Source: CAVQRC01 sp963715045
Lineage (GTDB): Bacteria; Planctomycetota; Planctomycetia; Pirellulales; Lacipirellulaceae
Assembly (NCBI GenBank): GCA_963715045.1
Contig: CAVQRC010000045.1
Span: 62,001 to 126,000 of the forward strand
Direction of reading: 5' to 3'
DNA length: 64,000 bases
The translations under genes were made by a program, and so were the position numbers. The notes under the pieces are model-generated. The model was given only the letters and a program-made list of their open reading frames with translations, did no database searches and was not told the origin of the DNA. Positions 46,532 through 56,520 of this stretch are shown here, piece after piece; the stretch's first letter is position 1; every line of letters begins with the position of its first letter.

Positions 46532-48550
46532 GGCTGCCCCCTCCGACCGTAAGTCCGGACTTCTACCCCGCTGTGTTCCAGCAGTCGTGTGGAGCTTCGC
46601 GGCAACCTCCTTGGCTTCGGGGCCGGCCCGCAGCACGAGAACGGGCCTCCAGTACAAGCCGTTGCCCGCCGTGCCCCACGTGGCCATGTGTGTTCGCAGG
46701 GTCGTGACGAATCGCTCGGCCAGCGGGTACCCGACGCCATCAATGGCCAACTCGTGGCCGCGGTTTCCCCGCTCCGGCAGGATGGCAATCCGGTCGCCGC
46801 GGACGACGACCTGGATCGCCCGCTCCACCGGTACGGCATCCGGAGGGACGCCCCGCACGGCCCAGTTCGCGCCGTGCGTGGCCGCGATCGGCGCCACCTC
46901 CGCGGCCGAAGTACCTTGACTGCCTCCCGCCGACCCGCCACCGGCCGCCCTGCCGGCCGAAGCAGCGCCGCCGGGTCCTCCGCGGGCTTCCCCATTGCTC
47001 GCGCCGGCCGACGTCGACAACTGGCCGGTCGCGGTCGGCTGTCCGGCCTGTTCGCCAGAGGGTTCGCCTTCCCGCTGCTGACCCGTGCTCGGCGACCCGG
47101 GCAAGGAGGCCGTTTCGCCCGACGAATGCCCTGGAGCAGCCGTCGCACGCCCATCCGCCGCTGTCGATCTGCCACCGCCGACGGCCCCTGCTGCCACTCG
47201 CCCCGCTGAGAAATCGCCTGCGAAATCACCAGGTTGCGACAGAGTGCTGTAGGGCCCCCGTTGAGGTTCTACAGGACGCCCGTCTGCGGCCGGGCCGACA
47301 GCCGATCCGCCCGGATAAACGCGGTCGCCTCCAGCGAACTCCGCGGTTGTTTGACCGCCGTCACGTTCGCCGTAACGGCCTCCGCTCGCGTTCCAGTTCT
47401 CGCGTCCCGAAGTTCCAGACCCGGAAATCGGCGCAGATGCACCTCCGCGACTCGGCCCCTCGGGTCCACCGTCCTCGTACAGCGAAGGCGGGCCCGTCTC
47501 CCCTCCAGAATCGTCCCATCCATCCTCCGACGAATCCCCGCTATCCCAGACCGCGTCGCCGCCACTGCCCGATCCTGTCGCCGCAGCAATTCCACCTGCC
47601 CCGAGAAATCGCGTGGGCGCGGCAGCGGCAAGTTCGCGTTGGCGTGCCCGTGCCATTTCGATCGCTAACTGCTGGGCATTGGCGAGCTGGGCATTCGCTG
47701 GCGGAAACTCCAGTTGCCAATCGCCGTCAACCAGCTCATAGCCGAAGTTGGGGCCCCACGAGGCGAGCGCTCGGCGAACTTCGTAGTACATCTCGATCCC
47801 ATCCGGCCGTACGAGCAACAGCGGATAAGGTTGCTGGTCCTGGCCTGCCTCGTTCGCGTAAGCGTTCGCGTAATACTCGACCGCGGCACGGACGCCCGCC
47901 GCCAGCGGATTGCCGGGTCCCAAGGGCCCGAGAAAATCCGCCTCCTCAAGCTGCACCCCCTCGGGTTGCAAGACCACGCGGTCCTCGCGGCACTCGATAT
48001 AGATCGGTCGTCGCTGGGTGCCATGCGGACCCTCATAAGGAACAATCGCGAACGACTTCTCGCGGTTGGCGACGTCTTCCCGCACCTTCTCGAGTTCGGC
48101 TTCGGCATCCGCAATGGCCGCTTTGAGCGCCGCGAGTTCTCGTTCTGCTTCCTCCTGATCGGCGAGCTCGGTCTGTTCCAGCGATTTCAGACGATCGGCT
48201 TCTCGTTCGAGCACGGCCAGTGCTTCGTGCAGCCGCCGCGTGTGCTCCTCAATGTGGCTCAGTTTGGCTCTGGCGTCGCTCAGACGCGAGGCCGCTTCGG
48301 CGCGAATCTCCAGCAGTTCGCGGTAGCGTTGCTCTGCGCGCTGGCGGGCGGCCTCCTGTTGGGCCGCGTCTGGCGATTCGACAGCCGGCGGCTGGTCCGC
48401 CGGAGTCGGCTGCCGGGCCGAGGCGGCGTTCACCCGCGCTTGCTCGGAGAGTCCGACCAGGATTACGAGCAACGCTCCCATCGTGCACAGCAGCACGGCC
48501 ATGAAGGGAAACAGGGAGACGTCCTCGTCTTTCTGTTTCGCATGGCTCAT
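46528..48550 (-). CDS. ExbD-like membrane protein with coiled coil, two periplasmic domains and Gly/Ser-rich linker (frame broken)
   Basis: Reconstructed product is about 673 residues. Residues 10-35 form a membrane helix preceded by acidic residues (EDVSLFPFMAVLLCTMGALL). A coiled coil follows to about residue 170. Next comes a TolR-like domain (IYIECREDRVVLQPEG, then YPLLLVRPDGIEMYYEV). A Gly/Ser/Pro-rich linker of about 230 residues precedes a second TolR-like domain (IQVVVRGDRIAILPERG, then RPVLVLRAGP). One extra base near 46591 hides the true C-terminus, LLEHSGVEVRTYGRRGQP, and its stop at 46528. The start overlaps the upstream ExbB-like stop by ATGA. Confidence 0.72.
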
Positions 48551-50254
48551 GCTGCTTCCCGCTGCGGTGCGGTGGCTCCTTCGAGTTGCACTTCATGAGT
48601 CTCGGCATGACCGCCCAACCGCGAAGTGAACAGCTGCAGAGCGATCGCGAGGCTCGTCACGGCCTGCTTCGAAATGGTGACTCCCGGCGACCGCGGCCAG
48701 GTTCTCGTTGAGCGTCGCCTCGAGCTGCCGGACTTGACCGGTCGCGTCGACGACCTTCAGCAGGATATCGCCCTGGCGAATCAGTTCCGTCTGCTGCGTG
48801 ACGGCCCTTTCGGCCGTCTGCGAGAGCAGCGTTTGAACGTCGTCAAAGTGCTCGCGGTTGGCCCGAGTCAGCGAATCCAAGTGCCCGGCGCTTTCGTCCG
48901 CCAGGGATTTGGCGAGATCCACGAGGGTCACGGCGTGCCGCTCGACATTGGCCGTCAGCGCTTCGCGATGCACTTCGGTGCTCTCCGTCACCGCTTCCCG
49001 GCAGCTGTTGACGACCGCCTCCATCGTCTGGCGAACCGCTTCGAGCTGTTCGGAAACGGCTGCGGTCGACATGCAGATATTGGATTCCAGCGTCGCTTCG
49101 AAATGGGTCAGGCCCCGTTCGAAGGCAGCCGTCTGCAGCGCGGACTGGTTCTCGACCGCCTGCTCGTGCCGCGCGACGCCTCGTTCGATCGTCTCTGCAA
49201 ACCGTTCCAGTCCGCGATCGATCGACTCGGCGTGCCGCGAGAGGCCCGTCGTCAGCCCGTCGGTGATCGCCGCTTCGACCAGATCGTTCGCGGAAGTCGT
49301 CAACCGCGACCACTGCTGGTGGGCTTCGTCGATGGTCGACTTCCAGAGCTCCGTCTGTCGCGTTGTCAGGTGTTCGACGGAGCCTTCGAGAGCCTCGGCG
49401 ACGCGGCGAATCGACGCCGCGTAGGGATCGGTGTCGGTCCCGGTCTGTTGAAACCGCCCCACCAGTTCCTTGCTGGCACGGGCGTCCACAAGCTCATGGA
49501 GCCGCGTCTCGAGTTTCTCGACCAGAAACTTGGCGAACATCAGCACGATCGAGAGGGCCAGGGCCAGGGCGGTCGTATCGAAGGCCACGCTGAGCCCCGC
49601 GACCACCGACCCCAGGGACTGTTCCATTTCCTGCGGCGAGATCTTGGCGATCGCCATCGTGATCCCGATGACCGTGCCGAGAAATCCGAGGATTGGAATC
49701 GCCCAGATGACGAGCCGCACGACCGAGTAGCTGGCCGTCATCCGCCCGTAGTCGTACTCCGAGAGATACTGCAAATGCTGGTCCAGCGCTTCGGCCTGTC
49801 CCCTGCGGCGAACATACTCGATCGCGTCCCGCAGGCGTCGCACCAGGTAGCTTTCCTGGAGACCGGCCGGCTCGCGGGCCAATTGCTCGAGGAGCCGCGG
49901 CGCATGGTCCACCCTCTGGCCGCCGTCGGGGATCGCCTCGAGGATGGGACGCTGCGAGCTCGCGAGTTGACGGGTGATATCCAGTGTCTTGAGAACCAGT
50001 GCGGCGATGCCGACGAAGAACAGAAAGGTTGTGATCTGCTCGACGGGATGGCTCTCGAAGTAGCGAACCACCCATGGGTTATTCATCGTGCTGCGACCCA
50101 TGACGGCATAGAAGCCCAGGCAGCTCAGCCCGCCCCAGACCACCGGTTGTCGCAAGATCCACTGTGATACGGTAGTTTTTTGACGCGACACGGTTTCAGC
50201 TCCTCTCGGCTCCACAGACGATTGCAAGGCAGGCGATGCGCACTCCGGATCCAT
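48547..50254 (-). CDS. MotA/TolQ/ExbB-type proton channel subunit with long coiled-coil tail (frame broken near 48663)
   Basis: Reconstructed product is about 570 residues from ATG 50254. Membrane segments: one after residue 35, a second (ITTFLFFVGIAALVLKTL), then the hallmark pair of TolQ/ExbB helices (WAIPILGFLGTVIGITMAIAKI, then GLSVAFDTTALALALSIVLM). The last 300 residues are a long helical tail rich in Ala, Glu and Gln, reminiscent of ZorA tails. Removing one G (coding strand) near 48663 gives a C-terminus ending PQREAA with the stop inside the ATGA overlap with the next gene. It probably forms a proton-driven stator with the two downstream single-helix proteins. Confidence 0.8.
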
Positions 50255-50668
50255 CTCGCCCGCAGGGAGACCCTCATCCTCAAAATCGGCCCGATCGTCA
50301 AAGTTGATGAATCGAAATTGAAAAAACCCGCCTGAGTTCCCCCATCCCATTCCTCAACGGCTTTCGATGAATCATCCCGGCCAGTCGGTCCGAGGCGGTT
50401 GCCAGCATGCAGCGGGACCGTACCGATCTCTTCGACCGTCAGATTTTCACCAAGTCGCAAGGTTGACCAAAGCCAGGGCCCGTGCCGGTCGATAACGTTG
50501 GAGCGGCTCGATTCGAGCAGCGTTTGCGACGCGGCAGCCGGTGCCAGAATCGGCTGGGCGACACGATCTAACGCCGGATGCGACGATTGATATGCAGCGA
50601 CGGTGGCAACCAGTCGTGCTCACAGGCAACCTGCAGGAGAGGCCTCATCGGCGTCTGCATCCGATCAA

Positions 50669-50696
50669 CGGGCCCCTGATCGCGGCCCGGTTTTTT
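50669..50696 (+). terminator. Rho-independent-type terminator
   Basis: A perfect 6-bp stem CGGGCC/GGCCCG with a 9-base loop, then G and six T. Confidence 0.6.
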
Positions 50697-50786
50697 GGGG
50701 GCCGCTTCGCCCCAATCCCTGCGAATCGATCGCGGTGGACCGAACCAAGGAGGTCGCCCTAGAGCGGCCTGCTTCCCAGGGGGGAC

Positions 50787-50828
50787 GCAGCCCGGTCATC
50801 GTTTCGACGTGGCCGGGCTGCATTTTTT
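50787..50828 (+). terminator. Rho-independent-type terminator
   Basis: A 12-bp stem GCAGCCCGGTCA/TGGCCGGGCTGC with one T-G pair, an 11-base loop, then A and six T. It is stronger than the hairpin at 50669. Confidence 0.7.
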
Positions 50829-50846
50829 GGGCCCGCACCCCGCGCT

Positions 50847-51248
50847 TCATTCGCGATAGGTCGCGTAGCAGCGGGGCGTTTCCCACAGCCGTGCTTCGAT
50901 GATCGGGAAGCCGTGCTCCTTGGTCTTCTCAAAAATCAGCCGGGCGATGCTCTCGGCGGTCGGATTGGTATCGAGCAGGTACAGCGGTTCGCCCTGCTGC
51001 TCGAGGATCGGCACCACCGGATCGTCGCGGCGGAGAATCATCCGATGGTCGAGGTTCGTGTCGATCCAGGTACTGACGACGTGCTTGATGTCGCTGAAGT
51101 CGAGCACCATGCCGCGTTGATCCAGCGCCTCCGCGGCGAGCGTCAGGACGGCTCGCCCATTGTGGCCGTGCAGATGACGGCATTTGCCCTCGTAATCGAG
51201 TAAACGATGGCCGTAACAGAAGTCAATTTCACGCGTGACGCAGAACAT
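50847..51248 (-). CDS. 6-pyruvoyltetrahydropterin synthase / QueD-family enzyme
   Basis: The product is 133 residues from ATG 51248. The three zinc-binding histidines are in CYGHRLL and CRHLHGHNG, and the C-terminal Glu lies in ARLWETP. Family members make 6-carboxy-tetrahydropterin for queuosine or 6-pyruvoyl-tetrahydropterin for biopterin. The sequence does not decide between them. Neighbours do not include other queuosine genes. Confidence 0.9.
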   Translation of the reverse strand: MFCVTREIDFCYGHRLLDYEGKCRHLHGHNGRAVLTLAAEALDQRGMVLDFSDIKHVVSTWIDTNLDHRMILRRDDPVVPILEQQGEPLYLLDTNPTAESIARLIFEKTKEHGFPIIEARLWETPRCYATYRE

Positions 51249-51386
51249 GAGGATCCCGGAAGGCTGCAGGGGAGTTGCCGTAACGACTGCACGACGCTCA
51301 GGGTGGAAGACTCCTCGACAGTCTAGCAGAGCGGACCTCGACGACCGAGGTGGGCCCGGCGGGGGCGTTCGGCGGTGAGATTGAGG

Positions 51387-51420
51387 AACCACGAAAGTGC
51401 GTGAAAGACACGAAAGGCAC
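51387..51420 (+). repeat. AACCACGAAAG dispersed repeat, left arm
   Basis: The core ACCACGAAAGtgcgtGAAAGACACGAAAGGCA is inverted relative to the copy at 51571. The two arms differ at a few bases. Confidence 0.75.
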
Positions 51421-51570
51421 GTCCAGTCGGCAATCTGAGGGACTCGACCCCGCGTTTCTGGGGCACCTCTACGAACGCTGGATCATTGAGGGCCGACGAT
51501 CAATCCGTAGTAAACGACGGCGGAAGGTCACCTCGGATCCTGTTTGTGGCGAACCAGATCCCGTCACCCC

Positions 51571-51603
51571 TTTTTTCGTGTCTTTCGCGTCTTTCGTGGT
51601 TCT
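51571..51603 (-). repeat. AACCACGAAAG dispersed repeat, right arm (inverted)
   Basis: Read on the minus strand this is GAACCACGAAAGACGCGAAAG followed by ACACGAAAA, matching the left arm at 51387. A hairpin of about 30 bp with a 150-base loop is possible. Confidence 0.75.
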
Positions 51604-51823
51604 TCTTTCGCCGGCCTGCAATTCCGGGCCCGACGGGGGCGGCGTCCCGAATCCTGGCGGAGATTGCCGCTGCCGGTAGAATATCGGCAGAGGGGTGCAG
51701 GCCATTGGTGACAGCAGAAGGCGTTCGCAATCCGTGGAGCGGCATTTTTCATGAGATTCCAATCGAATCCAATCCGGGCGCGGTCTCTCTACCTGGATTT
51801 CGTGTATCTGCGTTACCCTCCTC

Positions 51824-52996
51824 ATGGCCCGTTTCACCGCAGATGCCGGGGCCGTGATCGTCTTCAACACGACCGGCAATACATCTGCCCCTCCCGACGA
51901 CCCCGGTTGGAACAATGTCACCGAAACGGGCGCCTCGGTCATTTATCTGGGCGACAGCTGGGTGCTAACGGCCCGTCACGTCCGCCTGACGACTCCACCC
52001 ACCGTGCAGTTGGCGGCGGGCGAATTCGAGCCGATCCCCAACTCTGAAGTGACGCTGCCGAATCCGAGCGGATTGGGGCTCTCAACCAGCAGCGATCTGT
52101 GGTTGTACCGCATCAACGGCAATCCGGACTTGCCAACGCTCAAGATCGCCCAGTCTCCTCCCCCCGTGAATGCCCTGGTCACCATGATGGGGATCGGCAC
52201 CGATCGGCAAACCCCCATGTTTCAGTGGGACGTTGACGACTCGGGCGACGATTGGACCTGGAACCAGGTCACCTCTGGGGGGAATTATCGGGGGTTCAAG
52301 GCGAATACCAACCAGACCCGCACGAAACGCTGGGGTACCAACCGGATCGCCAGCGACGAGTCGGTGGAGGGCGAGGGTGACTCCGACAATACGGCGCCGG
52401 TCAAAGTGAACGGACGCGATACGGTCTCATTGTTCACCACGTTCGAAGCCAACGGCAGCCAGTACGAAGCTCAGGCACAGGGTGGCGACTCGGGCGGGGC
52501 CGTGTTCTACAAACGCGGCGGTGAGTGGGAACTGATCGGGATCATGAATGCCATCTTGACGTATCCCGATCAGCACCCGGCTTGGGCCGTCTATGGAAAC
52601 GCGACCTCCTTCGCCGATCTGTCCACGTACCGCCCGCTGATCGAGGGCATCATGGCGAATACCGATTACTCCATTCTGGGCGACATCAATCTGGATGGTG
52701 TCGTATCCGGAAATGGCACCGGTCCAGCCGAATCGGATGACGTCAAAGCCTTCATCCAGGGCTGGCGGTATACCCAGGCCAGCCCGAACATCGACTCCTG
52801 GAAGAAGGGCGACCTGAATCAGGACGCCACCACGAACTTCGCCGACTTCCTGCTCCTGCGAGAGGCCCTCGGCGTCGACCTCGCCTTGGGCGACCTGATC
52901 GGCGGCACCGTTCCGGAGCCGTCGACCGGTCTGCTGGCAGTTCTGCTCGCCGCCCTCGGGGCATTGCCCTTTCGCGGCCGACGCCGGTCCGTCTGA
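51824..52996 (+). CDS. Trypsin-like serine protease with dockerin-like module and PEP-CTERM signal
   Basis: The product is 390 residues. Catalytic triad: His in VLTARHVR, Asp in SDLWLYRI, Ser in GGDSGGAVF. After the protease domain a dockerin-type pair of calcium loops appears (GDINLDGVVSGNG, then GDLNQDATTNFADFLLLREAL). The C-terminus is a PEP-CTERM signal (VPEPST, hydrophobic run, RGRRRSV). The visible start MARFTADAGA lacks a signal peptide although the protein must be exported, so the true N-terminus may lie upstream in another frame, behind a base error. By homology it is an extracellular protease anchored through an exosortase system. Confidence 0.82.
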   Translation: MARFTADAGAVIVFNTTGNTSAPPDDPGWNNVTETGASVIYLGDSWVLTARHVRLTTPPTVQLAAGEFEPIPNSEVTLPNPSGLGLSTSSDLWLYRINGNPDLPTLKIAQSPPPVNALVTMMGIGTDRQTPMFQWDVDDSGDDWTWNQVTSGGNYRGFKANTNQTRTKRWGTNRIASDESVEGEGDSDNTAPVKVNGRDTVSLFTTFEANGSQYEAQAQGGDSGGAVFYKRGGEWELIGIMNAILTYPDQHPAWAVYGNATSFADLSTYRPLIEGIMANTDYSILGDINLDGVVSGNGTGPAESDDVKAFIQGWRYTQASPNIDSWKKGDLNQDATTNFADFLLLREALGVDLALGDLIGGTVPEPSTGLLAVLLAALGALPFRGRRRSV

Positions 52997-53165
52997 GCCC
53001 GCGTCGCGCCCGGCGCCCTGTCAACTGGCGGGTTGTATCCCACTCGGCAATCGTGAATACTCCCCACTCCTCTGGGGAAGCATTCCCCGGCTCCCGGGCG
53101 GATGTGCCCGGGAGGAGCCTCCTGGTTGCCGGATTCTTTGGATCGGCCTTGTTCGCGTACCACCC

Positions 53166-54266
53166 ATGACGATCTCCTCGAATCGCCGCAAGAAACTCGT
53201 CCGGAAACTACGCCAGGCGGGAACCGATGCGATGTTGGTCACGAACCCCGTGAATGTGACCTACCTCACCGGATTCAGCGGCGACGACAGCTATTTTCTC
53301 ATCGGCCCCGATCTCGAGGTCCTGATCAGCGATTCGCGGTACACGACTCAGATTGGCGAGGAATGTCCCGACCTGGAACCGTTGATTCGCGACCTGTCCC
53401 AGACGATGCGGCACGCCACGGCGAAGCTCATCGACAAGTGCAAATTGAGCCACGTCGCCATTGAAGCCGACTCGATGACGATCGCTGAGTACCACGCGCT
53501 GGAGAAGGCCGTCCGCAAAGCGAAGTTCGTGCCGCAGGACGACCTGGTTGCGAGTCTGCGGGTGATCAAGGACAGCGATGAGATTCGCAGAACGCGGGTT
53601 GCATGCGAACAGGCGCGGCGGGCATTCGCGGTCATCCGCGCGGGATTGACCGCCGAACAGACCGAGAAGCAGGTGGCCGCCGAACTGGAGTATCAAGCCC
53701 GGCGGTTCGGGGCCGAGGGCCTCAGCTTTCCCGCGATCGTGGCGGTGGGCGAACGGGCCGCATTGCCCCATGCGCGGCCGACCGCAAAGAAAATTGGCGC
53801 CGACGATTTTGTGCTCATCGATTGGGGAGCCTGCGGTGAGGGGTACATGAGCGACTTGACGCGTGTTTTGGTCACCGGTAAACTCTCCGCGAAATTAGCG
53901 AAGATCTACGGCATTGTGCTGAAAGCGCAGCGGGCCGCGATTCGCCAGATCAAGCCTGGCATCTCCTGCAACTCGGTCGATCGGGTCGCACGCGGGATCA
54001 TCGAAAAGGCTGGCTTCGGCAAGCAGTTCGGACACGGTCTAGGCCATGGTCTGGGTCTGGAAATCCACGAGGCACCGCGGCTCGCCAAGGGACGTGAGAC
54101 CCTTTTGGAGCCCGGGATGATCGTCACCGTCGAGCCCGGGATCTATCTCCCCGGATGGGGGGGAGTTCGGATCGAAGATGACGTGCTGGTCACCCGCGCC
54201 GGCTACGAAGTGCTGACGAACGTGCCCAGCGACCTCGAGGACTGTGTGCTCAATGAAGCACGGTGA
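53166..54266 (+). CDS. M24-family aminopeptidase P / Xaa-Pro dipeptidase
   Basis: The product is 366 residues. The creatinase-like N-domain has LVTNPVNVTYLTGFSGDDS. The metallopeptidase domain has all five metal ligands in order: Asp in IDWGA, Asp in YMSDLTR, His in FGHGLGHGLG, Glu in TVEPGIY and Glu in RIEDDV. It cleaves N-terminal residues before proline, or X-Pro dipeptides. It is the first gene of a plus-strand run followed by accB and accC, as in many bacteria where an aminopeptidase P gene precedes the biotin carboxylase pair. Confidence 0.93.
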   Translation: MTISSNRRKKLVRKLRQAGTDAMLVTNPVNVTYLTGFSGDDSYFLIGPDLEVLISDSRYTTQIGEECPDLEPLIRDLSQTMRHATAKLIDKCKLSHVAIEADSMTIAEYHALEKAVRKAKFVPQDDLVASLRVIKDSDEIRRTRVACEQARRAFAVIRAGLTAEQTEKQVAAELEYQARRFGAEGLSFPAIVAVGERAALPHARPTAKKIGADDFVLIDWGACGEGYMSDLTRVLVTGKLSAKLAKIYGIVLKAQRAAIRQIKPGISCNSVDRVARGIIEKAGFGKQFGHGLGHGLGLEIHEAPRLAKGRETLLEPGMIVTVEPGIYLPGWGGVRIEDDVLVTRAGYEVLTNVPSDLEDCVLNEAR

Positions 54267-54348
54267 ATTTCGGATCGTTACCGCGTCTGCCTACCTGCGA
54301 CGCACGTGATTAACCTGTTGTCTCTTCCCCGTTGAGGCGGAGTCGCCC

Positions 54349-54858
54349 ATGGCAAAACTGGAAACCGGCGCGGGCGACGTGTTCGACGTGCGAAAAGTGC
54401 GGCGACTCGTGGAGTTGATGAATGCCTATGACTTGGCCGAAATCGACCTTCGCCAGGGCGATCAGCGGATCCAGCTCCGCAAGCGGATTCCCCCGGAAGC
54501 GGGCGGTGACCTGTCCTACGCGGCAGCTCCCGCGGCGCCGGCGGCGGGGCGTCCGTCCGCGACGGCACCCGCGGTCGCCCCTCCCGAAGTGGCCGGAGGG
54601 CAGGACTCGGCGGAGCGGCTGTACATCACCAGTCCGACGGTAGGAACCTACTATTCGGCCGCGAACCCGGATTCGGCGGCCTTCGTTCAAGTCGGCGATC
54701 ACGTGGGACCCGAATCCGTGGTCTGCGTCATCGAGGCCATGAAGGTATTCAATGAGATTCAGGCCGAATGCGCCGGCCGGATCGTCGCGACGCTCGTTGA
54801 GAACGGCGCGCCTGTGGAATACGGGCAGCGATTGTTCGAGGTCGATCCCAACGGTTAG
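54349..54858 (+). CDS. accB: Acetyl-CoA carboxylase biotin carboxyl carrier protein
   Basis: The product is 169 residues. An N-terminal domain (VRRLVELMNAYDLAEIDLRQG) is followed by an Ala/Pro linker and the biotinyl domain, with the biotin lysine in VIEAMKVFNEI. It carries CO2 between AccC and the carboxyltransferase. It lies 75 bases upstream of accC. Confidence 0.96.
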   Translation: MAKLETGAGDVFDVRKVRRLVELMNAYDLAEIDLRQGDQRIQLRKRIPPEAGGDLSYAAAPAAPAAGRPSATAPAVAPPEVAGGQDSAERLYITSPTVGTYYSAANPDSAAFVQVGDHVGPESVVCVIEAMKVFNEIQAECAGRIVATLVENGAPVEYGQRLFEVDPNG

Positions 54859-54933
54859 TGGATCCGAAGCGGTCGCAGGTCCCCGGCGAACACCCGCCTC
54901 AGATCCGAACCCGAATGTCAGGCAGCCCCCGTC

Positions 54934-56274
54934 ATGTATCAACGGATTCTCGTCGCCAACCGGGGTGAAATCGCACTGCGGATCATCAGGGCATGCCGTG
55001 AACTGGGCGTCGAAACGGTGGCCATCTTCAGCGAGGCCGACCGCCACGCCGAGTATCTGAAACTCGCGGACGAGGCCTTTTGCGTGGGCCCTGCCAAAGC
55101 CGCCGACAGTTATCTCAAAGTTGCCAACGTGATCAGTGCCGCGGAGGTCGGCAACGTTCAGGCCATCCATCCCGGTTACGGGTTCCTCGCCGAAAACGCG
55201 CACTTCAACGAAGTCTGTCGCAGCTGCAATATTGATTTCATCGGGCCGTCCCCAGAAGCGATGGCCAAGCTCGGTGACAAAGACGCCGCCCGAAGACTCG
55301 CCCGCGAAACGGGCGTCCCTGTCGTCCCCGGCAGCGAAGGCGTGATCCATTCTCCCGACGAGGCCCTGCATTTCGCCCATGAAGTCGGATTCCCCGTGCT
55401 CGTCAAGGCGGTTGCCGGCGGTGGCGGCCGCGGCATGCGGGTCGCCGCCAACGACATCGCCCTGAAAATGGCCCTCCAGCAGGCGACCGCCGAAGCCGAA
55501 GCCGCCTTCGGAAACGGCGCCGTGTACCTCGAAAAGTACATCGAACGACCTCGCCACGTCGAAGTGCAGATCCTGGCCGACCTCGAGGGAAATGCCGTGC
55601 ACCTCTGGGAACGCGATTGCACCGTCCAGCGGCGGCATCAGAAGCTGATCGAGGAAAGCCCCGCGACCACGATCTCCGCCGAAACCAGGGTGGAAATGTG
55701 CGATGCGGCCCGCCGCCTGATTCTCGCCGCCGACTACGCCAACGCCGCAACCGTTGAGTTCATCGTCGACATGGAAGGGAACTACTATTTCATCGAGGTC
55801 AACGCCCGCATCCAGGTCGAACATCCCGTCACCGAACTGGTCACCGGCGTCGATCTGATCAAAGCCCAGATACGAGTCGCGGCCGGAGAACCTCTGCCGG
55901 TTAAGCAGGAGGAAATCGTCTCCCGCGGGGCCGCGATCGAGTGCCGCATCAATGCCGAGAACCCGGCCCGCAACTTTCAGCCCTGTCCAGGCAGAATCGA
56001 GCGGCTCATCGTCCCCGGCGGATTTGGCGTCCGCTTCGATTCCCACGTTCACAGCGGCTACGTCGTGCCCCCCTATTACGACTCGATGATCGCGAAACTT
56101 CTCGTCCACCAGCCGACCCGCCGGGAAGCGATCGCCACGATGCAGCGGGCACTCGAGGAGCTCACCGTGGACGGAATCGCCACGACGGCCGCACTCCACA
56201 AAGACATCCTCCGCCACACGGCCTTTGTCGAAGGACGTATCGATACCAGCTTCGTCGAGCGGACGTTCACGTAA
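54934..56274 (+). CDS. accC: Acetyl-CoA carboxylase biotin carboxylase subunit
   Basis: The product is 446 residues. The ATP-grasp enzyme shows ILVANRGEIALRII at the N-terminus, HPGYGFLAENA, the Gly-rich lid AGGGGRGMR, and the catalytic loop EVNARIQVEHPVTE. It carboxylates biotin on AccB with ATP and bicarbonate. Start and length match the family. Confidence 0.97.
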   Translation: MYQRILVANRGEIALRIIRACRELGVETVAIFSEADRHAEYLKLADEAFCVGPAKAADSYLKVANVISAAEVGNVQAIHPGYGFLAENAHFNEVCRSCNIDFIGPSPEAMAKLGDKDAARRLARETGVPVVPGSEGVIHSPDEALHFAHEVGFPVLVKAVAGGGGRGMRVAANDIALKMALQQATAEAEAAFGNGAVYLEKYIERPRHVEVQILADLEGNAVHLWERDCTVQRRHQKLIEESPATTISAETRVEMCDAARRLILAADYANAATVEFIVDMEGNYYFIEVNARIQVEHPVTELVTGVDLIKAQIRVAAGEPLPVKQEEIVSRGAAIECRINAENPARNFQPCPGRIERLIVPGGFGVRFDSHVHSGYVVPPYYDSMIAKLLVHQPTRREAIATMQRALEELTVDGIATTAALHKDILRHTAFVEGRIDTSFVERTFT

Positions 56275-56520
56275 CGTCGCGAAACGACGCACCCCGTGGC
56301 ACCGCGGCGGAGCCTCGGCAGCCGTTGGGATTGATGAGGCATTCTCGACGCGGGCTGGGATCGCCGCCCGGCCACGTTGGGATCGCCTTACGAAGCACGG
56401 CAACAGCGGCCTCGGGCCCCCTACCTGGGCTCCACTGACGGACGCTAGAATGCGGGCGTTTACGCCCATACTCAGCCCCCCGAAATACGGGTTTACCCTC
56501 CGCGATTCAGGTTGATTGCC

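Larger units (their letters stand above)
50255..50846. other. Gene-free stretch with two plus-strand terminators
   Basis: No credible coding frame. Two hairpin-T6 structures on the plus strand (50669-50696 and 50787-50828) have no known plus-strand gene upstream, so one or two small RNAs may be transcribed here. The promoter of the ExbB-like operon should also lie here. Confidence 0.5.
51249..51823. other. Intergenic with a pair of inverted CACGAAAG-type repeats
   Basis: The gap between the QueD-like gene and the secreted protease holds two near-identical inverted segments (51387-51420 and 51571-51603) with about 150 bases between them. ORFs here look like shadows. The signal peptide expected for the downstream protease was not found in any frame. 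Confidence 0.6.

Noticed and set aside
45491..48550. A single 1,019-residue protein
   Set aside because: It joins two genes by a one-base error near 46591. The corrected first gene stops at 46528 in an ATGA overlap with the second gene, and the second begins with its own membrane helix.
45491..50254. Complete Zorya anti-phage system
   Set aside because: Channel-like subunits resemble ZorA/ZorB in layout, but no ZorC, ZorD or ZorE-type effector gene is adjacent.
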